Positions 59,315 through 64,000 of a DNA stretch of 64,000 nt are shown here, piece by piece. The translations under genes and the position numbers were made by a program. This DNA comes from SXVE01 sp036388895 (GTDB taxonomy: Bacteria > Acidobacteriota > Blastocatellia > Pyrinomonadales > Pyrinomonadaceae): the NCBI GenBank assembly GCA_036388895.1, contig DASVQY010000069.1, positions 1 through 64,000 of the forward strand, written 5' to 3'. Every line of letters begins with the position of its first letter. The first letter of the stretch is position 1. Under the pieces are notes generated by a model. That model saw nothing but the letters and a program-made list of their open reading frames with translations. It made no database searches and was not told the DNA's origin.

Positions 59315-61875
59315 ATCGAATACGAATTACCAGTTACGAATTACGAATTATAAAAATTTTCTGTGTTTTGTGTGTCCTCTGCGGCTCGATTTATTCACAA
59401 GGGCTGCCTCTCGCCGCGCCGCAAACGGTCGGCATGAACGCCGCAAAGCTCAATCAAATTGACGCTTTGGTGGAAAAAGATATTGCAGACAAAAAACTTC
59501 CCGGCGCAGTTGTCATCATAGGACATAAAGGAAAAATCGTTTATCGCAAAGCGTTCGGCAACCGCTCGCTCGTTCCGACGATTGAAAAAATGACTGTTGA
59601 CACGATTTTCGATGTCGCTTCACTCACTAAACCAATTGCGACGGCGACGAGCGTTATGATTCTAATCGAACAGGGAAAACTGCGCCTCAACGATACAATC
59701 GGCAAATTTATTCCCGAAATTCAAGACGAAAACGCCAAAAAAGTTACGGTTCAACAGCTTTTGACGCACGTTTCCGGTTATCGACCAGACTTCGATTTAG
59801 GCGAAAAATGGACGGGACGCGAAGGAATGCTGCAAGCGCTTTACAAAGAAAAACTCCGCAATCCGGCTGGAACGCGGTTCGTTTATTCAGACATCGGTTT
59901 TATCGTGCTCGGCGAGATCGTGCGAAGAGTAAACAATTTACGCGTTGATGAATTTTCAGGGGAAAATATCTATTCAAATTTAAAATTAGAAAGGACAGGC
60001 TTTAGACCGTTTGATCCAAAAACAGGACAAATGAACCCTGTAAGTTTTGGATTTCTTGGGAATGGCATCGCTCCGACCGAAAACATCAAAGGTCAGCAAA
60101 ATTATCTAGGTGCAAAATTTGAAGGAGAAGAAAAAATCGGCAATCAAATGCTTCGCGGACAAGTTCACGATCCGACGTCTTTCCGAATGGGCGGAGTTGC
60201 CGGTCACGCAGGACTTTTTTCGACCGCCGACGATCTGGCGCGGTATTGCCAGATGATGCTGAACGGCGGAATTTTGGACGGAAAACGCATTATGAGTCCG
60301 GCGACGGTTGCTCAAATGACCGAACCTTACGTCGTCAACGAAGACGGTGCAACGCGCGGACTCGGTTGGGATATGAACACATCCTTTTCGGCGAATCGCG
60401 GCGATCTTTTTCCGCTCAGTTCGTTCGGACACACCGGATTTACCGGCACGAGCGTTTGGATTGACCGCGTTTCAAACACTTTTGTCGTTTTTATGTCGAA
60501 TCGAGTTCACCCGGACGGCAAAGGCGATGTGACTCCTCTGCGCTCGCGCGTTGCAACCGTCGCGGCTTCCGCAATCGAAGATACTCCGATTGAAGCAATT
60601 CGCCTCGCTGAAAATGTTTATTCATCGCAGGTCGCCGCGCAAATTCCGAAATTTAAGGAAGAATTGATGCGGAAACAAATCGAAGCCTTGCCGATTAACG
60701 GAGGAAATCGCCAATTTAATTTAACGCCTCAAAATGTTCAAGCAACTGTCTTGAATGGAATAGACGTTTTAGAAAAAAATAATTTCAAAGAATTGAACGA
60801 TTTGCGCGTCGGATTAGTGACGAATCACACGGGGAAAAATTTGTCGGGCGTTCCGACAATTGATATTTTGAACAATGCGAAAAATACGAAATTAGTCGCG
60901 CTTTTCGCGCCCGAACACGGCATACGCGGCGAACTCGATCAGGAAAAAATAAACGATTCGAAAGACGAGAAAACCGGCTTGCCGATTTATTCGCTTTACG
61001 GCGAAACGCGCCGCCCGAAACCCGAACAATTAAAAGATTTAGACGCGCTCGTTTTCGACATTCAAGATATCGGCGCGAGATTCTACACTTATATTTCCAC
61101 GCTGCAAAACGTGATGGAAGAAGCCGCCAAAGCCGGAAAACCGGTCTTTGTTTTAGATCGAACGAATCCGATTAACGGCGTTGACGTTGCGGGCGCTGTT
61201 GCCGACCCGGACAAGCTCTCATTCGTCGCCACGCACACGATTCCGGTTCGTCACGGAATGACCATCGGCGAACTCGCGCAGATGATAAACGCCGAAAAAA
61301 AAATCAATGCCGACGTGCGCGTCGTAAAAATGGAAAATTGGGCGCGCCCGCTGTGGTTCGATCAAACAAATCAAATCTGGACGAATCCTTCGCCAAATAT
61401 GCGCTCGCTGACCGAGGCGACTCTTTATCCAGGAATCGGTTTGCTGGAATACACGAATTTATCGGTCGGACGCGGAACCGATACGCCGTTTGAAGTCATC
61501 GGCGCCCCGTGGCTTGACGGACGCAAACTCGCCGCGCAACTGAACGAGAGAAATTTAAGCGGCGTCAGTTTCGTTCCAATTCGATTTAAACCGAACGCTT
61601 CGATTTTCAAAAATGAAAATGTGAACGGAATAAACATAATAATTACCGACAGAAAGCAGTTTGAACCGGTAAAAACCGGAATCGAAATCGCCGCCGCGCT
61701 ACGAAAACTTTATCCGACCGAATGGAAGATGGAAAAGTACCTTAATTTGATTGTCAATCAAGATACTTTCGACCGTTTGAAACGCGGCGAAACGGCGGAA
61801 GAAATCGAAAAAGCGTGGCAGAAAAATTTATCCGATTTTAAGACGCGTCGGGCATCATTTTTGCTTTACAAATAA
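59311..61875 (+). CDS. Fused serine hydrolase (β-lactamase-like) and NamZ exo-muramidase (DUF1343)
   Basis: The protein has 854 residues. The N-terminus (IRITSYELRIIKIFCVLCVLCG) is repeat-derived but acts as a signal sequence. Residues about 40-420 are a class C β-lactamase/esterase domain: Ser-x-x-Lys as SLTK (104-107), YSD near 191 and HTGFTGTS. Residues about 490-850 are DUF1343, the NamZ family: LVTNHTGKNLSGVPTID, LFAPEHGIRGE, VFDIQDIGARFYTYISTL, SPNMRS. NamZ removes MurNAc from the non-reducing end of glycans. In B. subtilis these are two adjacent genes, ybbE and ybbC; here they are one protein. Confidence 0.92.
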   Translation: MNRIRITSYELRIIKIFCVLCVLCGSIYSQGLPLAAPQTVGMNAAKLNQIDALVEKDIADKKLPGAVVIIGHKGKIVYRKAFGNRSLVPTIEKMTVDTIFDVASLTKPIATATSVMILIEQGKLRLNDTIGKFIPEIQDENAKKVTVQQLLTHVSGYRPDFDLGEKWTGREGMLQALYKEKLRNPAGTRFVYSDIGFIVLGEIVRRVNNLRVDEFSGENIYSNLKLERTGFRPFDPKTGQMNPVSFGFLGNGIAPTENIKGQQNYLGAKFEGEEKIGNQMLRGQVHDPTSFRMGGVAGHAGLFSTADDLARYCQMMLNGGILDGKRIMSPATVAQMTEPYVVNEDGATRGLGWDMNTSFSANRGDLFPLSSFGHTGFTGTSVWIDRVSNTFVVFMSNRVHPDGKGDVTPLRSRVATVAASAIEDTPIEAIRLAENVYSSQVAAQIPKFKEELMRKQIEALPINGGNRQFNLTPQNVQATVLNGIDVLEKNNFKELNDLRVGLVTNHTGKNLSGVPTIDILNNAKNTKLVALFAPEHGIRGELDQEKINDSKDEKTGLPIYSLYGETRRPKPEQLKDLDALVFDIQDIGARFYTYISTLQNVMEEAAKAGKPVFVLDRTNPINGVDVAGAVADPDKLSFVATHTIPVRHGMTIGELAQMINAEKKINADVRVVKMENWARPLWFDQTNQIWTNPSPNMRSLTEATLYPGIGLLEYTNLSVGRGTDTPFEVIGAPWLDGRKLAAQLNERNLSGVSFVPIRFKPNASIFKNENVNGINIIITDRKQFEPVKTGIEIAAALRKLYPTEWKMEKYLNLIVNQDTFDRLKRGETAEEIEKAWQKNLSDFKTRRASFLLYK

Positions 61876-62198
61876 ACAGCTTTAGGTTTATAACAATTCT
61901 ACTCTCTTTAAGTTTTGTAATAAATATTTAACAATCAAAGGTTTCAAGTAGTTTGAGCAGATTTGTGTCAATTCAACGATAACGAAAATTTGAATAAATT
62001 TCCAAAAACTTAAATATTTTTTATAGCTTTTGAGTATTGTCCGATAAGTTTCGATAAGAAAATAAATAAATAAAAAGACTGAATTTTCAAACAGAGTTGG
62101 AAAATTTTCAATCGGGAAATTGGTAAAAGTTAAAGGTTTTTAACTTTTTCTGCGATAAATTGTTTATAAGTTTTTAGTTATTTAAGAGGAGAAATCAA

Positions 62199-64000
62199 AT
62201 GTTCGAAGGAAAGCTTACTCAAATTAGACAAGCGCTTATTTTATCATTGCTAATAATGATTTTAAGCGCGGCGGCGGCGGCACAAACTGTTACTGGAACG
62301 GTTAAAGGCACTGTGCTCGACGTTAACGGCGCAATCGTTGTCGGAGCCTCAGTTGAAATCGTTAATACAGACACTGGATTAAAACGTAATTTGACTACGG
62401 GCAATGACGGTTCGTATATTGCTACTTTTTTACCGCTCGGCAGTTACCGGGTGACAGCTAGTCAAACGGGATTTGGCGTTGTAACACGGGAGAATGTAGA
62501 GGTTCTGTTAAACCAAACATCTCAAGTTGATTTCAAGCTCGACCCATCAGTTACCGCAGAAGTAACGATTACGGACGAACCGGCACCGATTAATACGACA
62601 AATGCTCAAATCGCCGGTTCACTGACTAGCGAACAGATTTTGGAAAGACCTGTCGCAAACCAAACAAACTTTTTAACTTTAGCGGAAACCTTTACCGGTT
62701 TTCAGGAAAATCCTACTTCAGGTCAAAATAACCCCACATCTTCTTCCGGTTCTTCTGTAAACTTTAATGGTACAGGAACTCGAGGCGCTACATTCCAGAT
62801 CAATGGCGTTAATAATGACGACTCATCTGAGAATCAGAATCGTCAAGGCGTCTCATTAGCAACGATCAAAGAGTTTCAAGTTATTACAAACAACTTTACA
62901 GCTGAATTCGGACGGGGATACGGCGCAGTCGTTTTGGTTCAAACACTTTCAGGAACCAATAACCTGCGTGGAAGTGCGTATATTTTTCATAATGATAGTG
63001 CGCTGAATGCTAAGTCTTTCTTTTCGCACGGTAAAAAACCTGTTGCGCGCCGCAATCAATTTGGAGTTACTGCGGGATTTCCAATATTAAGAAATAGATT
63101 GTTCGGTTTTGTTAGCTTTGACCGGTTGGAAAATACTGGCTCAAACACTTATACCCGTGACGTTTTTCTTCCAAGTGAAAGAGATCCAGCGAATTGGTTT
63201 AGGATTACACCAGCTAATGACACTCCGGCAAATCGTGCCTTTATTCAATCAGTTATAAACAGATTTCCAGCAACTCTGCTTCCGAATGATCCAGCTAATC
63301 GTTCACCGCGAACGTACGTCGGAGAACAAGGTTTTGATTTTCCAGCGGAAGATTATTCAGGACGGTTTGACTGGAATCCGAGACAATCCGACACAGTTTT
63401 TGCGCGCTACCAATACACGCGTCAACAATTCATAGCTGACGACATTATCATCGGGGAACGCGCCGACCAAAACAATAAACAACAAAACCTGGGTGTAACC
63501 TGGACGCATATTTTTAACCCGCAGCTTGTTGGTGAGTTTCGATACGGTTTAGGATTGAGAACAACTTTAGTTAACATTACTGCCGGAAATGACACACCAA
63601 TCATCCGATTTTTCAATCCCGTTTCAATCGGCAGCTCTATTATCGGCAACAGTGCTGCTTTTCCCATTCAGCGTTACCAAACGGATAACCAATTTGTTTA
63701 CAACTTATCGGCGACACTCGGTTCTAGACATTTCTTAAAACTCGGCACGGATATTCGGGATCAAAAATTGGACGATTTAGCCGACAATAGCTCGCGCGGT
63801 TTTTATAATTTTAATGCCACGACATGTAACGGAGTCACATACGGAAGCGGCTTTACCGCGTTTTTGAATGGCTGTGTTAATAATTATCAAAAAGGTTATG
63901 GGAATTTTTTCCTGGAAAACCGAATTGGAGAATCTAATTTTTATGCTGAAGATAATTGGAGGATCTTATCAAATTTAACCCTAAATCTGGGTGTGCGTTA
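62199..64000 (+). CDS. TonB-dependent receptor with Cna-B domain (Oar-like), partial
   Basis: The frame opens at the ATG at 62199 behind AAGAGGAG and remains open for 600 codons to the window edge. A signal peptide (ALILSLLIMILSAAAAAQ) leads to a carboxypeptidase-regulatory-like β-domain (GTVKGTVLDVNGAIVVGASVEI, GSYIATFLPLGSYRVTASQTGF), then a plug (ATFQINGVNNDDSSENQNRQG, EFGRGYGAVVLVQT) and the first β-barrel strands. These very large Oar-like receptors are numerous in Acidobacteriota. Substrate unknown. 61876-62198 upstream is AT-rich, and no other gene is seen there. Confidence 0.9.
   Translation, partial: MFEGKLTQIRQALILSLLIMILSAAAAAQTVTGTVKGTVLDVNGAIVVGASVEIVNTDTGLKRNLTTGNDGSYIATFLPLGSYRVTASQTGFGVVTRENVEVLLNQTSQVDFKLDPSVTAEVTITDEPAPINTTNAQIAGSLTSEQILERPVANQTNFLTLAETFTGFQENPTSGQNNPTSSSGSSVNFNGTGTRGATFQINGVNNDDSSENQNRQGVSLATIKEFQVITNNFTAEFGRGYGAVVLVQTLSGTNNLRGSAYIFHNDSALNAKSFFSHGKKPVARRNQFGVTAGFPILRNRLFGFVSFDRLENTGSNTYTRDVFLPSERDPANWFRITPANDTPANRAFIQSVINRFPATLLPNDPANRSPRTYVGEQGFDFPAEDYSGRFDWNPRQSDTVFARYQYTRQQFIADDIIIGERADQNNKQQNLGVTWTHIFNPQLVGEFRYGLGLRTTLVNITAGNDTPIIRFFNPVSIGSSIIGNSAAFPIQRYQTDNQFVYNLSATLGSRHFLKLGTDIRDQKLDDLADNSSRGFYNFNATTCNGVTYGSGFTAFLNGCVNNYQKGYGNFFLENRIGESNFYAEDNWRILSNLTLNLGVR

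Overview
The window looks like chromosomal DNA of an Acidobacteriota bacterium, probably class Blastocatellia (Pyrinomonadaceae-like). This is inferred from a secreted VWA protein of the 'VWFA-related Acidobacterial domain' type, a Cna-B/TonB (Oar-like) receptor, PASTA-less Ser/Thr kinases with multi-pass membrane tails, and moderate GC in the core with much AT-richer islands. No 16S gene is present, so the taxonomy is an inference.

Left third (1-12.1 kb): a chromosomal integron. The integrase gene intI (11124-12077, +) faces away from a cassette array that runs leftwards. Eight cassettes are separated by seven complete attC sites of 91-114 bp, and the two ends of each cassette are complementary, as expected for IntI-mediated insertion. 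The eighth cassette is large and inverted, with a self-regulated ArsR-SRPBCC-DoxX-like-DUF4256 operon. Its attC is cut in half. Beyond it lies a second kind of one-gene-per-unit array, bounded by six copies of a 26-bp hairpin repeat. One gene there is a DUF3179 protein with an in-frame UGA exactly at the first Cys of its CxxC motif, followed by a SECIS-like hairpin, so it is a predicted selenoprotein.

Middle third (12.1-33.8 kb): two tandem genomic islands stacked on a tRNA-Phe gene (33690-33765). Island B (22.14-33.74 kb) is bounded by a 43-bp perfect repeat of the tRNA 3' half. Island A (about 12.16-22.14 kb) has a degraded copy at its left end. Each has its own tyrosine recombinase and replication genes. 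Island A carries a phage gene II/X-type initiator and a giant metallophosphoesterase-STAND-like NTPase. Island B carries a primase/DUF3987 helicase-like protein, a PutAbiC-type abortive-infection protein, an unknown protein and an ABC-three-component (ABC-3C) conflict system with an extra small membrane protein. The recurring cargo theme is phage defence.

Right half (33.9-64 kb): core chromosome. It holds a strong promoter with a structured leader and lipoprotein, recA, a Ser/Thr kinase, an unusual secreted VWA protein fused to a restriction-endonuclease-like domain and coupled to xseA/xseB, an MFS transporter, GrpB, an exported selenocysteine peroxiredoxin with its own SECIS-like hairpin, a Bax-inhibitor-1 protein and a diaminopimelate-decarboxylase-like enzyme. 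There follows a peptidoglycan amino-sugar recovery cluster: GH3/NagZ, an SSS symporter, a SIMPL protein, MurQ and a BadF-type sugar kinase, divergent from a LysR regulator and a fused serine-hydrolase/NamZ (DUF1343) protein. The window ends inside a TonB-dependent receptor. The two selenoproteins imply that selenocysteine machinery (selA/B/C/D) exists elsewhere in this genome.
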